64,000 nt of DNA from Auanema rhodensis. Its lineage: Eukaryota; Nematoda; Chromadorea; Rhabditida; Rhabditidae. A program made the translations under genes and the position numbers. Location: assembly GCA_964057225.1 (NCBI GenBank), contig OZ059898.1:17957267-18021266 (forward strand), read 5' to 3'. Below are positions 12,685-26,412 of the stretch, one piece after another; positions within the stretch are counted from its first letter, which is position 1, and the number at the start of each line of letters is the position of its first letter. Under the pieces are notes generated by a model. That model was not told the DNA's origin, ran no database searches, and saw nothing but the letters and a program-made list of their open reading frames with translations.

Positions 12685-15600
12685 ATGCTAATTAAGTGTA
12701 CACATGATGTGCACTTGGTATGTAACTCGCTTCACGTCAAAGATAAAGAGATGCGGTTTTCAAAATTAGATTTCGCATGTCCATATTAGTCTAAAAACAA
12801 ATTTTTATTGATATTGGTGCATGGTAACCATGACTTTGAAATTTGCGTGAACTTTAATTTATGCTAATTAAGTGTACACATGATGTGCACTTGGTATGTA
12901 ACTCGCTTCACGTCAAAGATAAAGAGATGCGGTTTTCAAAATTAGATTTCGCATGTCCATATCAGTCTAAAAACAAATTTTTATTGATATTGGTGCATGG
13001 TAACCATGACTTTGAAATTTACGTGAACTTTAATTTATGCTAATTAAGTGTACACGTGATGTGCACTTGGTATGTAACTCGCTTCACGTGAAAGATAAAG
13101 AGATGCGGTTTTCAAAATTAGATTCCCCATGTCCATATTAGTCTAAAAACAAATTTTTATTGATATTGGTGCATGGCAACCATGACTTTAAAGTTTACGT
13201 GTACTTTAGTTTATGCTAATTAAGTGTACACATGATGTGCACTTGGTATGTAACTCGCTTCACGTCAAAGATAAAGAGATGCGGTTTTCAAAATTAGATT
13301 TCGCATGTCCATATTAGTCTAAAAACAAATTTTTATTGATATTGGTGCATGGTAACCATGACTTTGAAATTTACGTGAACTTTAATTTATGCTAATTAAG
13401 TGTACACGTGATGTGCACTTGGTATGTAACTCGCTTCACGTGAAAGATAAAGAGATGCGGTTTTCAAAATTAGATTCCCCATGTCCATATTAGTCTAAAA
13501 ACAAATTTTTATTGATATTGGTGCATGGCAACCATGACTTTAAAATTTACGTGTACTTTAATTTATGCTAATTAAGTGTACACATGATGTGCACTTGGTA
13601 TGTAACTCGCTTCACGTGAAAGATAAAGAGATGCGGTTTTCAAAATTAGATTCCCCATGTCCATATTAGTCTAAAAACAAATTTTTATTGATATTGGTGC
13701 ATGGCAACCATGACTTTAAAATTTACGTGTACTTTAATTTATGCTAATTAAGTGTACACATGATGTGCACTTGGTATGTAACTCGCTTCACGTCAAAGAT
13801 AAAGAGATGCGGTTTTCAAAATTAGATTTCGCATGTCCATATTAGTCTAAAAACAAATTTTTATTGATATTGGTGCATGGTAACCATGACTTTGAAATTT
13901 ACGTGAACTTTAATTTATGCTAATTAAGTGTACACGTGATGTGCACTTGGTATGTAACTCGCTTCACGTGAAAGATAAAGAGATGCGGTTTTCAAAATTA
14001 GATTCCCCATGTCCATATTAGTCTAAAAACAAATTTTTATTGATATTGGTGCATGACAACCATGACTTTCAAATATACGTGAACTTCAATTTATGCTAAT
14101 TAAGTGTACACGTGATGTGCACTCGGTATGTAACTCGCTTCGCGTCAAAGATAAAGAGATGCGGTTTTCAAAATTAGATTCCCCATGTCCATATTAGTCT
14201 AAAAACAAATTTTTATTGATATTGGTGGATGGTAACCATGACTTTGAAATTTACGTGAACTTTAATTTATGCTAATTAAGTGTACACGTGATGTGCACTT
14301 GGTATGTAACTCGCTTCACGTGAAAGATAAAGAGATGCGGTTTTCAAAATTAGATTCCTCATGTCCATATTAGTCTAAAAACGAATTTTTATTGATATTG
14401 ATGCATGGTAACCATGACTTTGAAATTTACGTGAACTTTAATTTATGCTAATTAAGTGTACACGTGATGTGCACTTGGTATGTAACTCGCTTCACGTGAA
14501 AGATAAAGAGATGCGGTTTTCAAAATTAGATTTCGCATGTCCATATTAGTCTAAAAACAAATTTTTATTGATATTGGTGCATGGTAACCATGACTTTGAA
14601 ATTTACGTGAACTTTAATTTATGCTAATTAAGTGTACACGTGATGTGCACTTGGTATGTAACTCGCTTCACGTGAAAGATAAAGAGATGCGGTTTTCAAA
14701 ATTAGATTCTTCATGTCCATATTAGTCTAAAAACAAATTTTTATTGATATTGGTGCATGGTAACCATGACTTTGAAATTTACGTGAACTTTAATTTATGC
14801 TAATTAAGTGTACACATGATGTGCACTTGGTATGTAACTCGCTTCACGTCAAAGATAAAGAGATGCGGTTTTCAAAATTAGATTTCGCATGTCCATATTA
14901 GTCTAAAAACAAATTTTTATTGATATTGGTGCATGGTAACCATGACTTTGAAATTTACGTGAACTTTAATTTATGCTAATTAAGTGTACACGTGATGTGC
15001 ACTTGGTATGTAACTCGCTTCACGTGAAAGATAAAGAGATGCGGTTTTCAAAATTAGATTCCCCATGTCCATATTAGTCTAAAAACAAATTTTTATTGAT
15101 ATTGGTGCATGGCAACCATGACTTTAAAATTTACGTGTACTTTAATTTATGCTAATTAAGTGTACACATGATGTGCACTTGGTATGTAACTCGCTTCACG
15201 TCAAAGATAAAGAGATGCGGTTTTCAAAATTAGATTTCGCATGTCCATATTAGTCTAAAAACAAATTTTTATTGATATTGGTGCATGGTAACCATGACTT
15301 TGAAATTTACGTGAACTTTAATTTATGCTAATTAAGTGTACACATGATGTGCACTTGGTATGTAACTCGCTTCACGTCAAAGATAAAGAGATGTGGTTTT
15401 CAAAATTAGATTCCCCATGTCCATATTAGTCTAAAAACAAATTTTTATTGATATTGGTTCATGGTAACCATGACTTTGAAATTTACGTGAACTTTAATTT
15501 ATGCTAATTAAATGTACACGTGATGTGCACTTGGTATGTAACTCGCTTCACGTGAAAGATAAAGAGATGCGGTTTTCAAAATTAGATTCCCCATGTCCAT

Positions 15601-16908
15601 ATTAGTCTAAAAACAAATTTTTATTGATATTGGTGCATGGCAACCATGACTTTAAAATTTACGTGTACTTTAATTTATGCTAATTAAGTGTACACATGAT
15701 GTGCACTTGGTATGTAACTCGCTTCACGTCAAAGACAAAGAGATGCGGTTTTCAAAATTAGATTCCCCATGTCCATATTAGTCTAAAAACAAATTTTTAT
15801 TGATATTGGTGCATGGTAACCATGACTTTGAAATTTACGTGAACTTTAATTTATGCTAATTAAGTGTACTCGTGATGTGCACTTGGTATGTAACTCGCTT
15901 CACGTGAAAGATAAAGAGATGCGGTTTTCAAAATTAGATTCCTCATGTCCATATTAGTCTAAAAACAAATTTTTATTGGTATTGGTGCATGGCAACCATG
16001 ACTTTTAAATTTACGTGTACTTCAATTTATGCTAATTAAGTGTACACATGATGTGCACTTGGTATGTAACTCGCTTCACGTCAAAGATAAAGAGATGCGG
16101 TTTTCAAAATTAGATTTCGCATGTCCATATTAGTCTAAAAACAAATTTTTATTGATATTGGTGCATGGCAACCATGACTTTTAAATTTACGTGTACTTTA
16201 ATTTATGCTAATTAAGTGTACACGTGATGTGCACTTGGTATGTAACTCGCTTCACGTGAAAGATAAAGAGATGCGGTTTTCAAAATTAGATTCCTCATGT
16301 CCATATTAGTCTAAAAACGAATTTTTATTGATATTGATGCATGGTAACCATGACTTTGAAATTTACGTGAACTTTAATTTATGCTAATTAAATGTACACG
16401 TGATGTGCACTTGGTATGTAACTCGCTTCACGTGAAAGATAAAGAGATGCGGTTTTCAAAATTAGATTCCCCATGTCCATATTAGTCTAAAAACAAATTT
16501 TTATTGATATTGGTGCATGGCAACCATGACTTTAAAATTTACGTGTACTTTAATTTATGCTAATTAAGTGTACACATGATGTGCACTTGGTATGTAACTC
16601 GCTTCACGTCAAAGATAAAGAGATGCGGTTTTCAAAATTAGATTCCCCATGTCCATATTAGTCTAAAAACAAATTTTTATTGATATTGGTTCATGGCAAC
16701 CATGACTTTAAAGTTTACGTGTACTTTAGTTTATGCTAATTAAGTGTACACATGATGTGCACTTGGTATGTAACTCGCTTCACGTCAAAGATAAAGAGAT
16801 GCGGTTTTCAAAATTAGATTTCGCATGTCCATATTAGTCTAAAAACAAATTTTTATTGATATTGGTGCATGGTAACCATGACTTTGAAATTTACGTGAAC
16901 TTTAATTT

Positions 16909-17084
16909 ATGCTAATTAAGTGTACACGTGATGTGCACTTGGTATGTAACTCGCTTCACGTGAAAGATAAAGAGATGCGGTTTTCAAAATTAGATTCCCC
17001 ATGTCCATATTAGTCTAAAAACAAATTTTTATTGATATTGGTGCATGGCAACCATGACTTTAAAATTTACGTGAACTTTAATTT
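16909..17084 (+). repeat. Chimeric monomer marking a one-monomer deletion
   Basis: Compared with its source at 8637, this copy keeps C141 and A154 but ends with GTGAAC instead of GTGTAC, as does the next source monomer (8813). The following monomer matches 8989, so the 8813 monomer is missing. The fusion point lies between 17062 (position 154) and 17074 (position 166), and unit length remains 176 bp. Confidence 0.8.
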
Positions 17085-18492
17085 ATGCTAATTAAGTGTA
17101 CACGTGATGTGCACTTGGTATGTAACTCGCTTCACGTGAAAGATAAAGAGATGCGGTTTTCAAAATTAGATTCCCCATGTCCATATTAGTCTAAAAACAA
17201 ATTTTTATTGATATTGGTGCATGACAACCATGACTTTCAAATATACGTGAACTTCAATTTATGCTAATTAAGTGTACACGTGATGTGCACTCGGTATGTA
17301 ACTCGCTTCGCGTCAAAGATAAAGAGATGCGGTTTTCAAAATTAGATTCCCCATGTCCATATTAGTCTAAAAACAAATTTTTATTGATATTGGTGGATGG
17401 TAACCATGACTTTGAAATTTACGTGAACTTTAATTTATGCTAATTAAGTGTACACGTGATGTGCACTTGGTATGTAACTCGCTTCACGTGAAAGATAAAG
17501 AGATGCGGTTTTCAAAATTAGATTCCTCATGTCCATATTAGTCTAAAAACGAATTTTTATTGATATTGTTGCATGGTAACCATGACTTTGAAATTTACGT
17601 GAACTTTAATTTATGCTAATTAAGTGTACACGTGATGTGCACTTGGTATGTAACTCGCTTCACGTGAAAGATAAAGAGATGCGGTTTTCAAAATTAGATT
17701 TCGCATGTCCATATTAGTCTAAAAACAAATTTTTATTGATATTGGTGCATGGTAACCATGACTTTGAAATTTACGTGAACTTTAATTTATGCTAATTAAG
17801 TGTACACGTGATGTGCACTTGGTATGTAACTCGCTTCACGTGAAAGATAAAGAGATGCGGTTTTCAAAATTAGATTCTTCATGTCCATATTAGTCTAAAA
17901 ACGAATTTTTATTGATATTGATGCATGGTAACCATGACTTTGAAATTTACGTGAACTTTAATTTATGCTTATTAAGTGTACACGTGATGTGCACTTGGTA
18001 TGTAACTCGCTTCACGTCAAAGATAAAGAGATGCGGTTTTCAAATTTAGATTCCCCATGTCCATATTAGTCTAAAAACAAATTTTTATTGATATTGGTGC
18101 ATGGTAACTATGACTTTGAAATTTACGTGAACTTTAATTTATGCTAATTAAGTGTACACATGATGTGCACTTGGTATGTAACTCGCTTCACGTCAAAGAT
18201 AAAGAGATGCGGTTTTCAAAATTAGATTTCGCATGTCCATATTAGTCTAAAAACAAATTTTTATTGATATTGGTGCATGGTAACCATGACTTTGAAATTT
18301 ACGTGAACTTTAATTTATGCTAATTAAGTGTACACGTGATGTGCACTTGGTATGTAACTCGCTTCACGTGAAAGATAAAGAGATGCGGTTTTCAAAATTA
18401 GATTCCCCATGTCCATATTAGTCTAAAAACAAATTTTTATTGATATTGGTGCATGGCAACCATGACTTTAAAATTTACGTGTACTTTAATTT

Positions 18493-18844
18493 ATGCTAAT
18501 TAAGTGTACACATGATGTGCACTTGGTATGTAACTCGCTTCACGTCAAAGATAAAGAGATGCGGTTTTCAAAATTAGATTTCGCATGTCCATATTAGTCT
18601 AAAAACAAATTTTTATTGATATTGGTGCATGGTAACCATGACTTTGAAATTTACGTGAACTTTAATTTATGCTAATTAAGTGTACACGTGATGTGCACTT
18701 GGTATGTAACTCGCTTCACGTGAAAGATAAAGAGATGCGGTTTTCAAAATTAGATTCCCCATGTCCATATTAGTCTAAAAACAAATTTTTATTGATATTG
18801 GTGCATGGCAACCATGACTTTAAAATTTACGTGTACTTTAATTT
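18493..18844 (+). repeat. Extra dimer (352 bp) inside the second copy
   Basis: Two monomers (A20/C54/TCGC, then G20/G54/CCCC with C141) with no counterpart between 10396 and 10397 of the source. They repeat the two preceding monomers (18141-18492), so a local dimer duplication is the simplest reading. Confidence 0.8.
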
Positions 18845-19724
18845 ATGCTAATTAAGTGTACACATGATGTGCACTTGGTATGTAACTCGCTTCACGTCAA
18901 AGATAAAGAGATGCGGTTTTCAAAATTAGATTTCGCATGTCCATATTAGTCTAAAAACAAATTTTTATTGATATTGGTGCTAGGTAACCATGACTTTGAA
19001 ATTTACGTGAACTTTAATTTATGCTAATTAAGTGTACACATGATGTGCACTTGGTATGTAACTCGCTTCACGTCAAAGATAAAGAGATGCGGTTTTCAAA
19101 ATTAGATTTCGCATGTCCATATTAGTCTAAAAACAAATTTTTATTGATATTGGTGCATGGTAACCATGACTTTGAAATTTACGTGAACTTTAATTTATGC
19201 TAATTAAGTGTACACGTGATGTGCACTTGGTATGTAACTCGCTTCACGTGAAAGATAAAGAGATGCGGTTTTCGAAATTAGATTCCCCATGTCCATATTA
19301 GTCTAAAAACAAATTTTTATTGATATTGGTGCATGGCAACCATGACTTTAAAATTTACGTGTACTTTAATTTATGCTAATTAAGTGTACACATGATGTGC
19401 ACTTGGTATGTAACTCGCTTCACGTCAAAGATAAAGAGATGCGGTTTTCAAAATTAGATTTCGCATGTCCATATTAGTCTAAAAACAAATTTTTATTGAT
19501 ATTGGTGCATGGTAACCATGACTTTGAAATTTACGTGAACTTTAATTTATGCTAATTAAGTGTACACATGATGTGCACTTGGTATGTAACTCGCTTCACG
19601 TCAAAGATAAAGAGATGCGGTTTTCAAAATTAGATTCCCCATGTCCATATTAGTCTAAAAACAAATTTTTATTGATATTGGTGCATGGCAACCATGACTT
19701 TAAAATTTACGTGTACTTTAATTT

Positions 19725-20780
19725 ATGCTAATTAAGTGTACACATGATGTGCACTTGGTATGTAACTCGCTTCACGTCAAAGACAAAGAGATGCGGTTTT
19801 CAAAATTAGATTCCCCATGTCCATATTAGTCTAAAAACAAATTTTTATTGATATTGGTGCATGGTAACCATGACTTTGAAATTTACGTGAACTTTAATTT
19901 ATGCTAATTAAGTGTACTCGTGATGTGCACTTGGTATGTAACTCGCTTCACGTGAAAGATAAAGAGATGCGGTTTTCAAAATTAGATTCCTCATGTCCAT
20001 ATTAGTCTAAAAACAAATTTTTATTGGTATTGGTGCATGGCAACCATGACTTTTAAATTTACGTGTACTTCAATTTATGCTAATTAAGTGTACACATGAT
20101 GTGCACTTGGTATGTAACTCGCTTCACGTCAAAGATAAAGAGATGCGGTTTTCAAAATTAGATTTCGCATGTCCATATTAGTCTAAAAACAAATTTTTAT
20201 TGATATTGGTGCATGGCAACCATGACTTTTAAATTTACGTGTACTTTAATTTATGCTAATTAAGTGTACACGTGATGTGCACTTGGTATGTAACTCGCTT
20301 CACGTGAAAGATAAAGAGATGCGGTTTTCAAAATTAGATTCCTCATGTCCATATTAGTCTAAAAACGAATTTTTATTGATATTGATGCATGGTAACCATG
20401 ACTTTGAAATTTACGTGAACTTTAATTTATGCTAATTAAATGTACACGTGATGTGCACTTGGTATGTAACTCGCTTCACGTGAAAGATAAAGAGATGCGG
20501 TTTTCAAAATTAGATTCCCCATGTCCATATTAGTCTAAAAACAAATTTTTATTGATATTGGTGCATGGCAACCATGACTTTAAAATTTACGTGTACTTTA
20601 ATTTATGCTAATTAAGTGTACACATGATGTGCACTTGGTATGTAACTCGCTTCACGTCAAAGATAAAGAGATGCGGTTTTCAAAATTAGATTCCCCATGT
20701 CCATATTAGTCTAAAAACAAATTTTTATTGATATTGGTGCATGGCAACCATGACTTTAAAATTTACGTGTACTTTAATTT
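19725..20780 (+). repeat. Second 6-mer HOR (1056 bp), copy 1
   Basis: Order of members: AGACAAAG; TACTCGTG with ATTGGTATTGG; TCGC with ACTTTTAAATTT; AAACGAA with TTGATGC; AATTAAATG; CCCC with C141. The same order follows directly in the next 1056 bp. It differs in content from the 6-mer at 541-2652, so the shared length reflects two separate events. Confidence 0.88.
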
Positions 20781-21836
20781 ATGCTAATTAAGTGTACACA
20801 TGATGTGCACTTGGTATGTAACTCGCTTCACGTCAAAGACAAAGAGATGCGGTTTTCAAAATTAGATTCCCCATGTCCATATTAGTCTAAAAACAAATTT
20901 TTATTGATATTGGTGCATGGTAACCATGACTTTGAAATTTACGTGAACTTTAATTTATGCTAATTAAGTGTACTCGTGATGTGCACTTGGTATGTAACTC
21001 GCTTCACGTGAAAGATAAAGAGATGCGGTTTTCAAAATTAGATTCCTCATGTCCATATTAGTCTAAAAACAAATTTTTATTGGTATTGGTGCATGGCAAC
21101 CATGACTTTTAAATTTACGTGTACTTCAATTTATGCTAATTAAGTGTACACATGATGTGCACTTGGTATGTAACTCGCTTCACGTCAAAGATAAAGAGAT
21201 GCGGTTTTCAAAATTAGATTTCGCATGTCCATATTAGTCTAAAAACAAATTTTTATTGATATTGGTGCATGGCAACCATGACTTTTAAATTTACGTGTAC
21301 TTTAATTTATGCTAATTAAGTGTACACGTGATGTGCACTTGGTATGTAACTCGCTTCACGTGAAAGATAAAGAGATGCGGTTTTCAAAATTAGATTCCTC
21401 ATGTCCATATTAGTCTAAAAACGAATTTTTATTGATATTGATGCATGGTAACCATGACTTTGAAATTTACGTGAACTTTAATTTATGCTAATTAAATGTA
21501 CACGTGATGTGCACTTGGTATGTAACTCGCTTCACGTGAAAGATAAAGAGATGCGGTTTTCAAAATTAGATTCCCCATGTCCATATTAGTCTAAAAACAA
21601 ATTTTTATTGATATTGGTGCATGGCAACCATGACTTTAAAATTTACGTGTACTTTAATTTATGCTAATTAAGTGTACACATGATGTGCACTTGGTATGTA
21701 ACTCGCTTCACGTCAAAGATAAAGAGATGCGGTTTTCAAAATTAGATTCCCCATGTCCATATTAGTCTAAAAACAAATTTTTATTGATATTGGTGCATGG
21801 CAACCATGACTTTAAAGTTTACGTGTACTTTAGTTT
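20781..21836 (+). repeat. Second 6-mer HOR (1056 bp), copy 2
   Basis: Direct copy of 19725-20780, with AGACAAAG, TACTCGTG, ATTGGTATTGG and AATTAAATG all at +1056. The last member ends in G157 and G173 where copy 1 has A157 and A173, suggesting the right-hand exchange point lies in that monomer. Confidence 0.88.
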
Positions 21837-23420
21837 ATGCTAATTAAGTGTACACATGATGTGCACTTGGTATGTAACTCGCTTCACGTCAAAGATAAAG
21901 AGATGCGGTTTTCAAAATTAGATTTCGCATGTCCATATTAGTCTAAAAACAAATTTTTATTGATATTGGTGCATGGTAACCATGACTTTGAAATTTACGT
22001 GAACTTTAATTTATGCTAATTAAGTGTACACGTGATGTGCACTTGGTATGTAACTCGCTTCACGTGAAAGATAAAGAGATGCGGTTTTCAAAATTAGATT
22101 CCCCATGTCCATATTAGTCTAAAAACAAATTTTTATTGATATTGGTGCATGGCAACCATGACTTTAAAATTTACGTGTACTTTAATTTATGCTAATTAAG
22201 TGTACACATGATGTGCACTTGGTATGTAACTCGCTTCACGTCAAAGATAAAGAGATGCGGTTTTCAAAATTAGATTTCGCATGTCCATATTAGTCTAAAA
22301 ACAAATTTTTATTGATATTGGTGCATGGTAACCATGACTTTGAAATTTACGTGAACTTTAATTTATGCTAATTAAGTGTACACGTGATGTGCACTTGGTA
22401 TGTAACTCGCTTCACGTGAAAGATAAAGAGATGCGGTTTTCAAAATTAGATTCCCCATGTCCATATTAGTCTAAAAACAAATTTTTATTGATATTGGTGC
22501 ATGACAACCATGACTTTCAAATATACGTGAACTTCAATTTATGCTAATTAAGTGTACACGTGATGTGCACTCGGTATGTAACTCGCTTCGCGTCAAAGAT
22601 AAAGAGATGCGGTTTTCAAAATAAGATTCCCCATGTCCATATTAGTCTAAAAACAAATTTTTATTGATATTGGTGGATGGTAACCATGACTTTGAAATTT
22701 ACGTGAACTTTAATTTATGCTAATTAAGTGTACACGTGATGTGCACTTGGTATGTAACTCGCTTCACGTGAAAGATAAAGAGATGCGGTTTTCAAAATTA
22801 GATTCCTCATGTCCATATTAGTCTAAAAACGAATTTTTATTGATATTGATGCATGGTAACCATGACTTTGAAATTTACGTGAACTTTAATTTATGCTAAT
22901 TAAGTGTACACGTGATGTGCACTTGGTATGTAACTCGCTTCACGTGAAAGATAAAGAGATGCGGTTTTCAAAATTAGATTTCGCATGTCCATCTTAGTCT
23001 AAAAACAAATTTTTATTGATATTGGTGCATGGTAACCATGACTTTGAAATTTACGTGAACTTTAATTTATGCTAATTAAGTGTACACGTGATGTGCACTT
23101 GGTATGTAACTCGCTTCACGTGAAAGATAAAGAGATGCGGTTTTCAAAATTAGATTCTTCATGTCCATATTAGTCTAAAAACGAATTTTTATTGATATTG
23201 ATGCATGGTAACCATGACTTTGAAATTTACGTGAACTTTAATTTATGCTTATTAAGTGTACACGTGATGTGCACTTGGTATGTAACTCGCTTCACGTCAA
23301 AGATAAAGAGATGCGGTTTTCAAATTTAGATTCCCCATGTCCATATTAGTCTAAAAACAAATTTTTATTGATATTGGTGCATGGTAACTATGACTTTGAA
23401 ATTTACGTGAACTTTAATTT
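21837..23420 (+). repeat. Third copy of a 9-monomer block (1584 bp)
   Basis: Matches 8461-10044 in order: CATGACAACC/AATATACG, CTTCGCGTC, AAACGAA, TCGC, CTTC with AAACGAA, and finally GCTTATTAAG with CAAATTTAG and GTAACTATG. An eight-monomer version lies at 16733-18140. Private changes here are ATAAGATT near 22621 and ATCTTAGTC in the monomer at 22893. The fourth-from-last marker reads TTGATGC, not TTGTTGC. Confidence 0.88.
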
Positions 23421-24300
23421 ATGCTAATTAAGTGTACACATGATGTGCACTTGGTATGTAACTCGCTTCACGTCAAAGATAAAGAGATGCGGTTTTCAAA
23501 ATTAGATTTCGCATGTCCATATTAGTCTAAAAACAAATTTTTATTGATATTGGTGCATGGCAACCATGACTTTAAAATTTACGTGTACTTTAATTTATGC
23601 TAATTAAGTGTACACATGATGTGCACTTGGTATGTAACTCGCTTCACGTCAAAGATAAAGAGATGCGGTTTTCAAAATTAGATTCCTCATGTCCATATTA
23701 GTCTAAAAACAAATTTTTATTGGTATTGGTGCATGGCAACCATGACTTTTAAATTTACGTGTACTTCAATTTATGCTAATTAAGTGTACACATGATGTGC
23801 ACTTGGTATGTAACTCGCTTCACGTCAAAGATAAAGAGATGCGGTTTTCAAAATTAGATTTCGCATGTCCATATTAGTCTAAAAACAAATTTTTATTGAT
23901 ATTGGTGCATGGCAACCATGACTTTTAAATTTACGTGTACTTTAATTTATGCTAATTAAGTGTACACGTGATGTGCACTTGGTATGTAACTCGCTTCACG
24001 TGAAAGATAAAGAGATGCGGTTTTCAAAATTAGATTCCTCATGTCCATATTAGTCTAAAAACGAATTTTTATTGATATTGATGCATGGTAACCATGACTT
24101 TGAAATTTACGTGAACTTTAATTTATGCTAATTAAATGTACACGTGATGTGCACTTGGTATGTAACTCGCTTCACGTGAAAGATAAAGAGATGCGGTTTT
24201 CAAAATTAGATTCCCCATGTCCATATTAGTCTAAAAACAAATTTTTGTTGATATTGGTGGATGGTAACCATGACTTTGAAATTTACGTGAACTTTAATTT
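23421..24300 (+). repeat. Mosaic monomers between HOR blocks
   Basis: Five monomers mix features of different HOR members. The one at 23421 starts as A20/C54/TCGC but ends with the C141/A154/T166 form. The one at 23597 joins A20/C54 to CCTC and ATTGGTATTGG. The one at 24125 joins AATTAAATG to TTTTTGTTGATATTGGTGG, the earliest copy of that right-type 3' part I found. The block precedes the transitional 12-mer. Confidence 0.75.
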
Positions 24301-25708
24301 ATGCTAATTAAGTGTACACGTGATGTGCACTTGGTATGTAACTCGCTTCACGTGAAAGATAAAGAGATGCGGTTTTCAAAATTAGATTCCTCATGTCCAT
24401 ATTAGTCTAAAAACGAATTTTTATTGATATTGATGAATGGTAACCATGACTTTGAAATTCACGTGAACTTTAATTTATGCTTATTAAGTGTACACGTGAT
24501 GTGCACTTGGTATGTAACTCGCTTCAAGTGAAAGATAAAGAGATGCGGTTTTCAAAATTAGATTCCCCATGTCCATATTAGTCTAAAAACAAATTTTTAT
24601 TGATATTGGTGCATGGTAACTATGACTTTGAAATTTACGTGAACTTTAATTTATGCTAATTAAGTGTACACATGATGTGCACTTGGTATGTAACTCGCTT
24701 CACGTCAAAGATAAAGAGATGCGGTTTTCAAAATTAGATTTCGCATGTCCATATTAGTCTAAAAACAAATTTTTATTGATATTGATGCATGGTAACCATG
24801 ACTTTGAAATTTACGTGAACTTTAATTTATGCTAATTAAGTGTACACGTGATGTGCACTTGGTATGTAACTCGCTTCACGTGAAAGATAAAGAGATGCGG
24901 TTTTCAAAATTAGATTTCGCATGTCCATATTAGTCTAAAAACAAATTTTTATTGATATTGGTGCATGGCATCCATGACTTTAAAATTTACGTGTACTTTA
25001 ATTTATGCTAATTAAGTGTACACGTGATGTGCACTTGGTATGTAACTCGCTTCACGTGAAAGATAAAGAGATGCGGTTTTCAAAATTAGATTTCGCATGT
25101 CCATATTAGTCTAAAAACAAATTTTTATTGATATTGGTGCATGGCAACCATGACTTTAAAATTTACGTGTACTTTAATTTATGCTAATTAAGTGTACACA
25201 TGATGTGCACTTGGTATGTAACTCGCTTCACGTCAAAGATAAAGAGATGCGGTTTTCAAAATTAGATTTCGCATGTCCATATTAGTCTAAAAACAAATTT
25301 TTATTGATATTGGTGCATGGTAACCATGACTTTGAAATTTACGTGAACTTTAATTTATGCTAATTAAGTGTACACGTGATGTGCACTTGGTATGTAACTC
25401 GTTTCACGTGAAAGATAAAGAGATGCGGTTTTCAAAATTAGATTCCCCATGTCCATATTAGTCTAAAAACAAATTTTTATTGATATTGGTGCATGGCAAC
25501 CATGACTTTAAAGTTTACGTGTACTTTAATTTATGCTAATTAAGTGTACACATGATGTGCACTTGGTATGTAACTCGCTTCACGTCAAAGATAAAGAGAT
25601 GCGGTTTTCAAAATTAGATTTCGCATGTCCATATTAGTCTAAAAACAAATTTTTATTGATATTGGTGCATGGCAACCATGACTTTAAAGTTTACGTGTAC
25701 TTTAATTT
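24301..25708 (+). repeat. 12-mer-period HOR, copy 1 (8 shared monomers)
   Basis: Markers GATGAATGG with AATTCACG, GCTTATTAAG with TTCAAGTGAA, GTAACTATG, GGCATCCATG (from 24967) and CTCGTTTCACG recur exactly 2112 bp (12 x 176) downstream. This section contains both C54 copies and G54/TCGC copies and so is intermediate between the two subfamilies. Confidence 0.9.
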
Positions 25709-26412
25709 ATGCTAATTAAGTGTACACATGATGTGCACTTGGTATGTAACTCGCTTCACGTGAAAGATAAAGAGATGCGGTTTTCAAAATTAGATTCCTC
25801 ATGTCCATATTAGTCTAAAAACAAATTTTTATTGGTATTGGTGCATGGCAACCATGACTTTTAAATTTACGTGTACTTCAATTTATGCTAATTAAGTGTA
25901 CACGTGATGTGCACTTGGTATGTAACTCGCTTCACGTGAAAGATAAAGAGATGCGGTTTTCAAAATTAGATTCCTCATGTCCATATTAGTCTAAAAACGA
26001 ATTTTTATTGATATTGATGCATGGTAACCATGACTTTGAAATTTACGTGAACTTTAATTTATGCTAATTAAATGTACACGTGATGTGCACTTGGTATGTA
26101 ACTCGCTTCACGTGAAAGATAAAGAGATGCGGTTTTCAAAATTAGATTCCCCATGTCCATATTAGTCTAAAAACAAATTTTTGTTGATATTGGTGGATGG
26201 TAACTATGACTTTGAAATTTACGTGAACTTTAATTTATGCTAATTAAGTGTACACGTGATGTGCACTTGGTATGTAACTCGCTTCACGTGAAAGATAAAG
26301 AGATGCGGTTTTCAAAATTAGATTCCTCATGTCCATATTAGTCTAAAAACGAATTTTTATTGATATTGATGCATGGTAACCATGACTTTGAAATTTACGT
26401 GAACTTTAATTT
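25709..26412 (+). repeat. Four linker monomers between the 12-mer copies
   Basis: The order is ATTGGTATTGG type, AAACGAA/TTGATGC type, AATTAAATG with TTTTTGTTG, and AAACGAA/TTGATGC again. It resembles 23597-24300 (ATTGGTATTGG at +2112) but lacks the TCGC/ACTTTTAAATTT member found at 23773 and gains one AAACGAA member, so the 12-monomer period is kept by a compensating loss and gain. Confidence 0.8.

Larger units (their letters stand above)
12685..20956 (+). repeat. Segmental duplication, second copy (8272 bp)
   Basis: Matches 4413-12508 in three collinear pieces. 12685-17084 equals 4413-8812 at +8272. 17085-18492 equals 8989-10396 at +8096 (one monomer lost). 18845-20956 equals 10397-12508 at +8448 (two monomers gained). 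Markers recovered include C103 at 12963, ATGTGGTTTTC in the monomer at 15325, TTGTTGCATGG near 17567, GCTAGGTAACC in the monomer at 18845 and TTCGAAATT at 19273. Single-base differences between copies are few. Confidence 0.9.

Noticed and set aside
717-13043. Four identical 60-aa open frames (717-899, 1773-1955, 4589-4771, 12861-13043) as small genes
   Set aside because: They lie inside satellite monomers, exist only because one stop codon is mutated, and recur by array duplication. There is no coding signal, start context or homology that I recognise.
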